Origin: an uncultured Oscillospiraceae bacterium
Lineage (GTDB): Bacteria; Bacillota; Clostridia; Oscillospirales; Oscillospiraceae
Direction: 5' to 3'
Assembly: GCA_910585735.1 (NCBI GenBank)
Contig: CAJUEU010000007.1
Span: forward strand, 1-63,527
DNA length: 63,527 bases
Below the pieces are notes generated by a model that was not told the origin of the DNA, searched no databases, and saw nothing but the letters and a program-made list of their open reading frames with translations. Positions 8,734-16,401 of this stretch are shown here, piece by piece. Every line of letters starts with the position of its first letter. Positions within the stretch are counted from its first letter, which is position 1. The position numbers were made by a program, and so were the translations under genes.

Positions 8734-9924
8734 TCAGGCCTTCACAAAAGCCTTCATACATTCCTCATTGAATATGGTGCCCTCCTTGGCCCGGTCGTAG
8801 ACCAGGCGGCCCTCAGCATAGGTAGCCTGCGCCTTGTAATCATCGGTAATGACCACCAGGTCGGCGTCCTTGCCCAGGGCCAGGCAGCCCTTGTCATGCT
8901 CGAAGCCGTATTTTTTGGCGGGATTGAGACAGGCCATCTTCAGCACGGTCTCCATAGGAACACCCAGCTTCTCCACCAGGTTGCCGATGCCGTACAGGAC
9001 AGGCTGGCTGGAGCCCATGAGCCGACCTGTATCGGAAAGCACAAAACCCTCGGGAGTGATGTTGACAGGCATACCGTAAGGAGTATCATAATGTCCCACG
9101 GGAGCGCCGGACAGATGGGTGCAGTCCGAGATCATCATGAACCGGTCGGGGCTCTTCACCCGGAAGAAGATCCGCAGCATCTCGCCGCCAATGTGGAGCC
9201 CGTCGCAGATCACCTCACACTCCACGTTCTCGTTGAGCAAGCAAGCTCCCAGGCCGCCCATATTCCGATGGTGGAGGCCGCTCATCACATTGCCCGTGTG
9301 GGTGGCCACCGAAATACCCTTTCCAAAGGACTCCATGGCCTCGTCGTAAGTGTCGTCGCTGTGGGCGTAGGCCAGGGTGACTCCCTGGGAAAGAAGGTAT
9401 TCCATCACAGCCTCGATCCCGGGGATCTCAGGAGCCAGAGCCACCAAACGGAGAAGGCCGTGACCCGCCTCCACCATGGCCTTGGCGGTCTCCAGACTCA
9501 CCTCGGGCCAGCCGGTCTTGATGCCTTTCTCCCCCACCCGGTTGAGCCAGGGGCCCTCGCTGTGGATGCCCAGGATGGTGGCACCGTCCTGGGGCCCCTC
9601 GTCATGGACGGCGGCCACGGCGGCAATGGCCTCGGGAGGCGTCACGGTGGGGAAAATATTGACGGTGCCCTGGGAGGCCAAGCCCTTCAGGTACCCCTTC
9701 ACCGAAGCCTTGCGCTCCGCCTCGGTCTCACCGTGGCCGGGGTCAAAGCCGCAGGTACCATGATTGTGGGTGTCAAAGGGGCCGGGAATGATCCGCAGAT
9801 CACCGTAATCCACAGCCTCCGGGTCCCGCCCCGGGGCAAAGGCCACGATCTTCTTCCCCTCAATGGTGAGGGTACCCGACTTGCAGCCGTCGGCCATATA
9901 AATACGGGTCGAATGGATCTTCAT
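8734..9924 (-). CDS. nagA: N-acetylglucosamine-6-phosphate deacetylase
   Basis: A 396-residue amidohydrolase. Metal and active-site motifs include PGPFDTHNHG (about 49-58), HSEGPWL (about 122-128), the histidines in AYAHSD and ATHTGN, and ISDCTHLSG with the catalytic Asp. It removes acetate from GlcNAc-6-P (or GalNAc-6-P), feeding amino sugars to glycolysis. ATG 9924 was preferred over the upstream GTG because the AAGGAG site touches that GTG. It lies downstream of a mannose-family PTS on the same strand, suggesting the PTS imports an N-acetyl amino sugar. Confidence 0.9.
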   Translation of the reverse strand: MKIHSTRIYMADGCKSGTLTIEGKKIVAFAPGRDPEAVDYGDLRIIPGPFDTHNHGTCGFDPGHGETEAERKASVKGYLKGLASQGTVNIFPTVTPPEAIAAVAAVHDEGPQDGATILGIHSEGPWLNRVGEKGIKTGWPEVSLETAKAMVEAGHGLLRLVALAPEIPGIEAVMEYLLSQGVTLAYAHSDDTYDEAMESFGKGISVATHTGNVMSGLHHRNMGGLGACLLNENVECEVICDGLHIGGEMLRIFFRVKSPDRFMMISDCTHLSGAPVGHYDTPYGMPVNITPEGFVLSDTGRLMGSSQPVLYGIGNLVEKLGVPMETVLKMACLNPAKKYGFEHDKGCLALGKDADLVVITDDYKAQATYAEGRLVYDRAKEGTIFNEECMKAFVKA

Positions 9925-9967
9925 AGCAAACACTCCTTATAAATTGGTTTGACGCAGACCACGCTTT

Positions 9968-10894
9968 TTAGTCTCTCGCAAAGGCCTCCAAGGCCTGAAC
10001 GATCTTTTCCAGCCGGGGCAGGTCCAGCTTGTGGTCCTGGGCGGAGCGGGTCCCCTCCACCACCAGGTCCTTCCCCTCCACCCTGCCGGAGGTGAGCACC
10101 ATGCCGCCGGGAAAAAAGGAGAGGAGATTCTTCTCCAGGGCCTCATCGGCATAATTCTTTTCCTTTGCCTGCGGCAGCTTTTCCATCAGCTTCCGTACCC
10201 GGAGGTTGGCCAAGGTGCCGTGGGCCAGGACCAGGGTCTCCCCGTAAGCCAGGCAGTCCAGCACCACCACGTTGGCATTCTGGGAAAGGGACATACCCAA
10301 AACCTTATAGCCCTCATAGGCGGAAACCGACTTGTCGCAGAACACGAAGGCCACGCTGTTCTTCTTGTCCCTCAGCTCCTCCACCAGCTTCATGCACACT
10401 GCCACCGAGGCGGAAGCCCGGTTAAAGTTCACCTCGTTGGCGCTCCCCTTCATGACACGGTATCCAAGAAAGAGAAACAGGGCAGCGCCCAAAAGAAGCA
10501 GCAGCCAGATCCCTCCCCGGCTGACCGCCAGGGTGATAAGGGGCACCGACAGAATGGCCACCACCATCCCAAGCCCCGCCCGAAGCACCGTATCCCGCCG
10601 CTCCTCCCCCATGGTCTTTTCCGGCGCAAAGGGATAATAGCGGAAGGGCCGAAGAGATTTTGCCGGGGTGTCATAAGGAGCCACAAAAATGGTCCTGGCC
10701 CGGGAGGGATCGCCAACCACGATATTCTCCACCCTTTGGGCGGTCTTTCCCTTGGGGTTGGTCTGGATCTGGTAGTCCCAGCCCGTACCGTTCAAGGCTT
10801 CCTTCATTTGGGTGGCAAAGAAATAGCGCTGCTTTCTGGTATAGCGCGCACCCAGGGTCACGCCGTAGAGCATCATCAGATCCTGAAGGTTCAT
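9968..10894 (-). CDS. M28-peptidase-like membrane protein, probably non-catalytic
   Basis: A 308-residue protein with two hydrophobic segments around residues 105-145. The flanking soluble parts resemble an M28 aminopeptidase core (ARTIFVAPYDTP, then ANEVNFNRASASVAVCMKLV), but the expected AHxD metal ligand is APYD, so the zinc site looks degenerate. The start follows AAAGGAGG and is 30 or more bases downstream of other in-frame starts. It lies between the PTS genes and nagA on the same strand; its role is unknown. Confidence 0.55.
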   Translation of the reverse strand: MNLQDLMMLYGVTLGARYTRKQRYFFATQMKEALNGTGWDYQIQTNPKGKTAQRVENIVVGDPSRARTIFVAPYDTPAKSLRPFRYYPFAPEKTMGEERRDTVLRAGLGMVVAILSVPLITLAVSRGGIWLLLLLGAALFLFLGYRVMKGSANEVNFNRASASVAVCMKLVEELRDKKNSVAFVFCDKSVSAYEGYKVLGMSLSQNANVVVLDCLAYGETLVLAHGTLANLRVRKLMEKLPQAKEKNYADEALEKNLLSFFPGGMVLTSGRVEGKDLVVEGTRSAQDHKLDLPRLEKIVQALEAFARD

Positions 10895-10957
10895 TGGGCC
10901 GTCCTCCTTTGAGGGTATGGTAACAGTCAAAAATCGGAAGCTGCCTCATATACAGCA

Positions 10958-10985
10958 ACCCGGCGGGGCCGCTGCCTCGCCGGGT
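10958..10985. terminator. GC hairpin after the PTS operon
   Basis: An 8-bp stem, ACCCGGCG with CGCCGGGT, separated by 12 bases, lies between the PTS IID stop and the M28-like gene. There is no T-run, so it may be a weak or factor-dependent terminator. The 221-base gap also holds a smaller GGCGG/CCGCC hairpin near 11088-11102. Confidence 0.45.
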
Positions 10986-11115
10986 CACTGCCGTGGCCGG
11001 AGCCACGATGCAGAGAAAGAGAATCGGAGTCAGTCTATGACCTTTGCGGTGGGGGCCTCAAGGTCAAAGACTATGTATTCTGATCCAGGCGGTGGGCCCG
11101 CCGGAAAAGAATCCA

Positions 11116-11937
11116 TTAGAAAATGCCGAAGAAAGCGCCCACAATACCGAAGATCAGCAGGCCCAGGATCAGGGTGAGAGGCTTGGCGCCCTTCTTCTTG
11201 ATGAGGAACATCATCAGCAACACGATGCCCAGGCTCAGGATCCCAGGATAGATGGCGTCAAAGAGGGGCAGGATCTCGGTGACAGCGCCGTTGATGGTAA
11301 TGGTCCAGTTCAGGGGCACGTTCACGGTGGTGGCGGTCATGGCGCCCACCATCATCAGGCCCAGGATAGAAGCGCACTGGGTGGCGTGGGCGATCAGGCC
11401 GCTGCTAAATACCGTGTCGATAAAGCTCAGGCCCATGGAGTAGCCCAACTTGATGAGGATCCACTTCATGATGGACTGGGTCACACCGTAGAGCAGGATG
11501 AACACCAGAATGCCCAGGGGGTTGCCGGTCTGGCACAGGCCGATGGCGATACCGGCGGCAATGACCCGGAGGCAGTTGAAGAAGATAGAGTCAAACATAC
11601 CGGCGGTGGGGCCCATGAGGGAGGCCTTGATGGCGTCCACGGTGGAGCCGGGGATCTTACCGGCGGCCACGTCCTTCTCCATAGCGGCGGCGATACCAAC
11701 AATAAAGCTGAGCGCCACGGCGTGGGTGTTGAAGAAGGCGTTGTGGCGGACATAGGCGGCGCCCTTGGCCTCCTTGTCGTCGCCATAAATAGCCTCAATG
11801 GCGGGAGACATGGACATGGTAAACGCATTGGCCTCCATCTTGGCCATGGTGAAGTTCACGAAAACCAGGTGGGAGAGCCAGAACATTTTCTTCAGCATGC
11901 TGTTTTCAGCAGCGGTCAAAGTATTCTTCTTAGCCAT
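11116..11937 (-). CDS. PTS mannose-family transporter subunit IID
   Basis: A 273-residue EIID protein (family start MFWLSHLVFVNFTMAKMEA, then VRHNAFFNTHA), with a C-terminal membrane helix and a run of hydrophobic segments from about residue 100. It forms the sugar channel with IIC. Its ATG overlaps the IIC stop codon (TAATG), so translation is coupled. Closest functional classes are mannose, fructose, sorbose and N-acetylgalactosamine PTS; NagA nearby favours an amino sugar. Confidence 0.9.
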   Translation of the reverse strand: MAKKNTLTAAENSMLKKMFWLSHLVFVNFTMAKMEANAFTMSMSPAIEAIYGDDKEAKGAAYVRHNAFFNTHAVALSFIVGIAAAMEKDVAAGKIPGSTVDAIKASLMGPTAGMFDSIFFNCLRVIAAGIAIGLCQTGNPLGILVFILLYGVTQSIMKWILIKLGYSMGLSFIDTVFSSGLIAHATQCASILGLMMVGAMTATTVNVPLNWTITINGAVTEILPLFDAIYPGILSLGIVLLMMFLIKKKGAKPLTLILGLLIFGIVGAFFGIF

Positions 11938-12758
11938 TAGAAAAAGTCCTCCTCACTGTTGGCAGGGCCAGAAGTGGAAGCAGCCGTGCTAACGCTATTT
12001 TTGGCATCCACAATGTCCTTCTTCAGGAAGAAGATAGTCAGGGCGATGGCGGCGCCGATGACGGCGATACCCAGAGAGCTCAGGCCAAGGCTCTTGGCGC
12101 AGATGAAGCCCACAAAGTAGAAAACACAGATCTTGGTGTCCCAGATCATGGACAGCAGAATGCCGAATCCCACGGCGGTCATCATGCCGCCGGCGGCACC
12201 GAAGCCAGTCATGACCCAGGCGGGACAGGCGGCAATGAAAGCCTCCAGGCCGGTCACGCCGGCAGCCACAGCGATGTAGAGGATCACGGCGCTGGGCAGG
12301 CCCGTAATAAAGTAAACGACCATGTTCTGCCAGAAGAACTTCTTGGGCTCTGCCTGACCGGCCAGCTTCTCCCAGTAGGGGACCAGCAGCAGCCAGACGG
12401 GCTGGAGCAGGCTGTTGATGGGGGCCATCAGAGTACCAATGGTCATGGCCAGAGCCAGACCGGTGGTGATGCTCTCGGTAGTGGCTCCGCCGCCGGCAAC
12501 GATGGCGTAGGCCACAGCAATGATAGAGCCGGTGGTGGCGTCAGCGGCAACGGCGCCGCCGATGGCGGAGATCCCCATGAAGGTGGCCTCAAGAGAGGCC
12601 CCCATGATGACGCCGGTGGTAAAATCACCCAGAGCCAGGCCGATCAGAGGGGCCACGACGATGGGACGGGTGAGGCACTGCCAGGACAACAGCATATCTA
12701 CTCTGGTAACCAGAAAGTATACAATTGCACAGGCAAGCGCTGCGGATGCGATGGACAT
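11937..12758 (-). CDS. PTS mannose-family transporter subunit IIC
   Basis: A 273-residue, seven- to eight-helix EIIC of the mannose/sorbose family, with LTRPIVVAPLIGLALGD (about residues 29-45) and GASLEATFMGISAIGGA (about 53-69), both family signatures. It carries the sugar through the membrane with IID. A GAGGAGGAATT site precedes the ATG. The charged C-terminal tail ends in EEDFF, an ending also present in the IIA protein of this operon. Confidence 0.9.
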   Translation of the reverse strand: MSIASAALACAIVYFLVTRVDMLLSWQCLTRPIVVAPLIGLALGDFTTGVIMGASLEATFMGISAIGGAVAADATTGSIIAVAYAIVAGGGATTESITTGLALAMTIGTLMAPINSLLQPVWLLLVPYWEKLAGQAEPKKFFWQNMVVYFITGLPSAVILYIAVAAGVTGLEAFIAACPAWVMTGFGAAGGMMTAVGFGILLSMIWDTKICVFYFVGFICAKSLGLSSLGIAVIGAAIALTIFFLKKDIVDAKNSVSTAASTSGPANSEEDFF

Positions 12759-12811
12759 ACAGAATTCCTCCTCTTATATATTTACCGGGTCTCCCCGGGT
12801 GGAGCACGTTT

Positions 12812-13303
12812 TCAACTGAGCATTTTGCCCAGATCCTGGGCCACCATCTCAGGGGTGGTCTGCATAATGCAGCGGATGCCGGTGGCGGCCACCTGCTTCA
12901 GAATCTCCTTCTCATTCTCATAGAGATAGAGGTTCTGGTCATAGGTCTTGCGGGTCTCGGTGCCCTGCTTGGCGGCAATGCGGCCATAGTTGCCCACATT
13001 GATGACGGGAATGTTCTGGACCTCCTTAGCCACCCGGAGCAGGTTTTCAGGGGTAGCCACGATAAGCAAAATACTCAGACTCTCGGCCCGGGGATCATTG
13101 CAAAGGCCGATGGCCTTGTCCACGGTAACAATAGCTGTCTTGCAGGTGGCGGGAGCTGCCATCATCAGGGACTGCTGGATCACCGGGTTGTTTGCGGCGT
13201 CGTCATCGGCCACGATGATACGGTTCACGTCCAGGTGCCGGCTCCATTTGATGGCGATCTGCCCGTGGATCATACGCTCGTCCAGTCGAACCATTTTGAT
13301 CAT
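12812..13303 (-). CDS. PTS mannose-family subunit IIB
   Basis: A 163-residue EIIB domain protein with the active-site histidine in RLDERMIHGQIAIKW (His about residue 13). It takes phosphate from IIA-His and passes it to the incoming sugar. Several in-frame ATGs lie near the start; 13303 is chosen because AAAGGAAG lies about 10 bases before it. It is spaced 53 bases from IIC. Confidence 0.88.
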   Translation of the reverse strand: MIKMVRLDERMIHGQIAIKWSRHLDVNRIIVADDDAANNPVIQQSLMMAAPATCKTAIVTVDKAIGLCNDPRAESLSILLIVATPENLLRVAKEVQNIPVINVGNYGRIAAKQGTETRKTYDQNLYLYENEKEILKQVAATGIRCIMQTTPEMVAQDLGKMLS

Positions 13304-13363
13304 AGGGATCATCTTCCTTTCTAAAATATTGATTTTTCGGGCCCGTGGGCCAAAAATCACGGC

Positions 13364-13777
13364 TTAAAAAAAGTCCTCCTCCTGGGACTCGTTCCTCACC
13401 TCAGGAAGCACCCGGCGAAGATATTCGCGGCTCTCCTCAATGATCTCGTCCAGCCGCCCGTCGCTGAGAGGGGCCTCCTCACTGAGCAGGTTCATCATAA
13501 AGGTCATGTTGACCCCGGCCACCAGGCGGGTATTGGGCCGGTCCAGGTAGGTATACATCACCTGGTTCACGCTTCCGCCGTACAAGTCGCTGCACAACAG
13601 GACCTCATCTTCGGGCGCCACTGTGGAAAAGAAGGCGTCCAGGTGCTCCTGCACCGTGGACTGGTCAATGTAAGCGTCAAACACGGTCATGTTGTCGCTC
13701 CCGCCCAAAAGGATCCCGCAGGAACTCTCAATGCCGCTGGCAAAGCGGCCATGTGAGGCCAGGAAAATTTTCAGCAT
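13364..13777 (-). CDS. PTS mannose-family subunit IIA
   Basis: A 137-residue EIIA-Man domain protein with the phospho-accepting histidine in IFLASHGRFASG (about residue 9) and the conserved LLCSDLYGGS. It is the first gene of the IIA-IIB-IIC-IID operon. The second in-frame ATG (13777) is preferred since the GAGAGGA site directly abuts the first. Two direct repeats upstream (13876-13920) probably mark the regulator's binding site. Confidence 0.88.
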   Translation of the reverse strand: MLKIFLASHGRFASGIESSCGILLGGSDNMTVFDAYIDQSTVQEHLDAFFSTVAPEDEVLLCSDLYGGSVNQVMYTYLDRPNTRLVAGVNMTFMMNLLSEEAPLSDGRLDEIIEESREYLRRVLPEVRNESQEEDFF

Positions 13778-13875
13778 TTGCCTCATTCCTCTCTTAATTT
13801 CGACGCAAAAGAAACGCCGCTTCTCTCATAAATTTTAGGGCAGATGCGGCACTTCTTCCAGTCACGAATCTTCAA

Positions 13876-13920
13876 TTAATAAGTGAAACTTATTTGGTTC
13901 ATCATTTAATAAGTGAAACT
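13876..13920. promoter_or_regulatory. Two direct repeats upstream of the PTS operon
   Basis: TTAATAAGTGAAACT occurs at 13876-13890 and, identically, at 13906-13920, exactly 30 bp apart (about three helical turns). A related copy (TTTCACTTATTTTT) lies at 16031-16044, upstream of the PRD regulator, in the opposite orientation relative to the gene. They are the likely operator of that regulator. Confidence 0.6.
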
Positions 13921-13954
13921 ATTTGTTATTTCCGTCATTCAGCACAAGTTTATT

Positions 13955-15943
13955 CTACTCTATTTGTAAAAATTGAACGCTTTTTCTCAAAGTTTCTAAC
14001 AATGTTTTCCGGGGTGCTTGGGCAAATTGTTCAAATTGGGAAGATTTTTTTGTGAGATTTGTCAATGCCGCCGCCATAGCCCTGAGTCTGGGAAGCTCCT
14101 TCCACGTAAAACTGACAAAAAGGATCCAGCGGATCGTGGCCTCCCCCCACTTCCCCGGCTTGGTCAAATGGTAAAGATCCATACAGGGCTCCCGGCAAAA
14201 CGCAGGCTCAGCAAAAATGACGGCTACCTGGTCCCGGGCCATGGTAAGCTGCTTCTCCCGGCGTTCCAGCCGGCCTTGCAGCCTTTGGGCGCAGGCGGTG
14301 TCCCTGCCGTATTGCGCGGCCAAAAACTGGATCGCCTGCTCCCGGTCATAATAGCGAAAGCCCTCCCACACATGAAAATACCGTTCCGGGGGCAGCAGCT
14401 CCTCAAAGCGAAAGGCATTCACCAGGATCTGGTTATAGATCCGCCCATAATCGCCGCCCTGCTTTACCAGGCTGATTGGGCAGGATGGGGCGTCATAGGT
14501 ATAGGCAAAATTGGTGCCGGGTTCATCTCCTGTGTGCCCCAACAGGACAGCGTCATAGTCCTTCGGCCACTTCAGCGCCCGGACGGCATAGAGCTCTACC
14601 GGGGTCACGCTTTCCACCAGCTCAGGCCACCGGGTCTGGAGCCGAATGGCAGACAGTCTGGCAAATTCGCCGCCGATGGCGTTGGTCACTACCAGGCGAA
14701 GGGGTTTCACTGGATACTCCACATGGCGAAGCAGAGCAGCCATGTAGCAGGACAGGGTAGAAATATCCAGATGGCTGATGCGGCAGCCCCGGCGGAGCAG
14801 CTCCTGGGCCATGGCGCGGGCACAGCAGGTCTCCAGGGGCAAGTCCAAATACTGGTTCTCCACCCCCCAGTTAAAGAGCTCGGTGCCATCCATCTGGTAA
14901 CGGGTCCGGGCCAGCATAGGCAGAATGGTCTGGATGAGAAGCGGCCGGGCGTTGGGCAGCGAGGACAAGTCCACCCCCCAGTCAGCCCGGAGGCAGTTCA
15001 GCATAGCTTCAGAAACCTCAGTAGCCGCAGGCACCAAAAAGGGTACTGTGACCGCCGGATCACGGGTCAGATCAGCGTCCAGGTTGGTCAAAAGCATAAG
15101 AGCCAAAAAAGCGGTCTCCACCGTGTCCATATGGTAATCCCGGAATTGCCGCGCCAGCTCCTCATAAACCTTGCCGGCCAGGTCAAAGATAGGCAGCTCC
15201 CGCACCTCCCGGATCCACTGGGCGGGAAGCTCCAGATAAAACCCCGCGCGGCGGCGGTTCCGGGCCAGGATCAGGTACATGGAAAGCCGCTGTGAAACGC
15301 TGTCCCGTACGGCGTAGGGACTCTCCCGAAGTATTTTAAGAAACACATGGCGAATATCCTGCCGCTCCTGAACATCGCAGGCGATCCAGCGGCCATACTC
15401 CTCATCTCCCGGATCGGGCTCCGCCTGGTGAAAATGAACGCCGAAGAGCTCGGTCATGGCCATGCGGAGTTGATACTCCTCCCCCGCCACCCGAAGCCCC
15501 TTTCCCGGGGCTGAGGCTGTATTGAGGCGATAGCTTTGGCAAAAGCGCATGGCTTCCTGAAGGGAACCCCGCAGCGCCCCCCGGCTCAGATACATCTGCT
15601 CGGCCAGCTCATCCACCAAAACGCCGCCCTCCGAGGCCACCAGCTTACGGGCAATATGGATGGTCCGGCCCTCCTCATCGGCGGCATCGATCATATTCAC
15701 CCGGAAACGGGCCATGGTATACATTTTCCGCAGAAGAGGCGGGTCCAAAATCTCCAAGCTGTAGCCCCGGTTCCGCTGGGCCACCAGCTTTGCGCCGTTT
15801 TGCTCCAGCTCCCGGGAGAGAGCCGCCATATCGGTTTTGATGGTCCGGCTGCTCACCTTGAACTCCCCGGCCAGCTGTTCCGAGGTAAGCGGCTTATCCG
15901 CTCCCACCAGCCTGAGAAGAATACCCCGCTGACGATTATTCAT
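13955..15943 (-). CDS. BglG/MtlR-type PRD transcriptional activator
   Basis: A 662-residue regulator. Residues 1-60 are a winged helix-turn-helix (LTSEQLAGEFKVSSRTIKTD), followed by a second HTH-like region (about 105-135), two PRD-like domains (about 170-390), an EIIB-like domain (about 400-490) and a C-terminal EIIA type-2-like part with FHVWEGF, HLTKPGKW and related motifs. PTS phosphorylation of such domains signals sugar supply. It is encoded directly upstream of the PTS genes on the same strand. The ATG at 15943 follows AAAGGAGGGGGCGGG. It lacks a sigma-54 AAA+ domain, so it is not LevR-like. Confidence 0.8.
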   Translation of the reverse strand: MNNRQRGILLRLVGADKPLTSEQLAGEFKVSSRTIKTDMAALSRELEQNGAKLVAQRNRGYSLEILDPPLLRKMYTMARFRVNMIDAADEEGRTIHIARKLVASEGGVLVDELAEQMYLSRGALRGSLQEAMRFCQSYRLNTASAPGKGLRVAGEEYQLRMAMTELFGVHFHQAEPDPGDEEYGRWIACDVQERQDIRHVFLKILRESPYAVRDSVSQRLSMYLILARNRRRAGFYLELPAQWIREVRELPIFDLAGKVYEELARQFRDYHMDTVETAFLALMLLTNLDADLTRDPAVTVPFLVPAATEVSEAMLNCLRADWGVDLSSLPNARPLLIQTILPMLARTRYQMDGTELFNWGVENQYLDLPLETCCARAMAQELLRRGCRISHLDISTLSCYMAALLRHVEYPVKPLRLVVTNAIGGEFARLSAIRLQTRWPELVESVTPVELYAVRALKWPKDYDAVLLGHTGDEPGTNFAYTYDAPSCPISLVKQGGDYGRIYNQILVNAFRFEELLPPERYFHVWEGFRYYDREQAIQFLAAQYGRDTACAQRLQGRLERREKQLTMARDQVAVIFAEPAFCREPCMDLYHLTKPGKWGEATIRWILFVSFTWKELPRLRAMAAALTNLTKKSSQFEQFAQAPRKTLLETLRKSVQFLQIE

Positions 15944-16030
15944 CCCGCCCCCTCCTTTCGATGTGAGATCGTCCATTTTACGAAATGGACGGCATTTTTG
16001 CTGCAAAAATGGGCTGTGCTCCCTTTTCTA

Positions 16031-16044
16031 TTTCACTTATTTTT
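16031..16044. promoter_or_regulatory. Related operator half upstream of the PRD regulator
   Basis: TTTCACTTATT here matches the core of the two PTS-operon repeats. It lies about 90 bases upstream of the regulator start, which suggests autoregulation by the same protein. Confidence 0.4.
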
Positions 16045-16087
16045 ACCATAGATAGTGAAGTTTTGTCAAGGACGGAAAACACAAAAC

Positions 16088-16121
16088 CCGAACCCTGTGG
16101 GTTCGGATTTTGGTTGTTTTT
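16088..16121. terminator. Terminator-like hairpin
   Basis: A perfect 8-bp stem CCGAACCC / GGGTTCGG with a TGT loop, followed by ATTTTGGTTGTTTTT on the plus strand and flanked by A-rich sequence on the other side. It sits at the edge where host sequence gives way to the acquired block. Confidence 0.6.
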
Positions 16122-16167
16122 CTTTCGTTGGCAAAAAAGATGCAGGCTCCAAATTTGTGGCTAAGCC

Positions 16168-16290
16168 AAATCGCAACCCAGCGAAACGGTTGCGGTTTGG
16201 AAAGGAGGAGCAGCAAAATGAGCACGCTCCGACTTTTGAAAAAAGTCGGAGCAAGCGATGTGACGCTTGCTCCGACGTGTCAAGGGTAGA
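16168..16290 (+). other. Structured leader-like remnant with a 23-codon ORF
   Basis: In the 458-base gap between the PRD regulator and the DUF4062 gene there is a GGAGG site followed by a 23-codon ORF (ATG 16218, TAG at 16287-16289). The ORF contains two mutually exclusive hairpins: 16226-16237 with 16241-16252 (12 bp, loop GAA) and 16245-16256 with 16265-16276 (12 bp). A third hairpin, CGCAACC with GGTTGCG, lies just upstream. The arrangement resembles an attenuator or the 5' scar of a lost mobile gene. No product is recognised. Confidence 0.4.
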
Positions 16291-16401
16291 CACTATAGAT
16301 ATCTGTCTAAAATATACAATGTTTGTCAGAAAGTGAAAATGCTAATTTCATACTGAACATCACACCTATAGCTAAAAACCATTTGAAAGCATCAGCTGCT
16401 A

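Noticed and set aside
13861..13930. CRISPR-like repeats
   Set aside because: Only two 15-bp copies in a promoter with no spacers or cas genes; they fit an operator.
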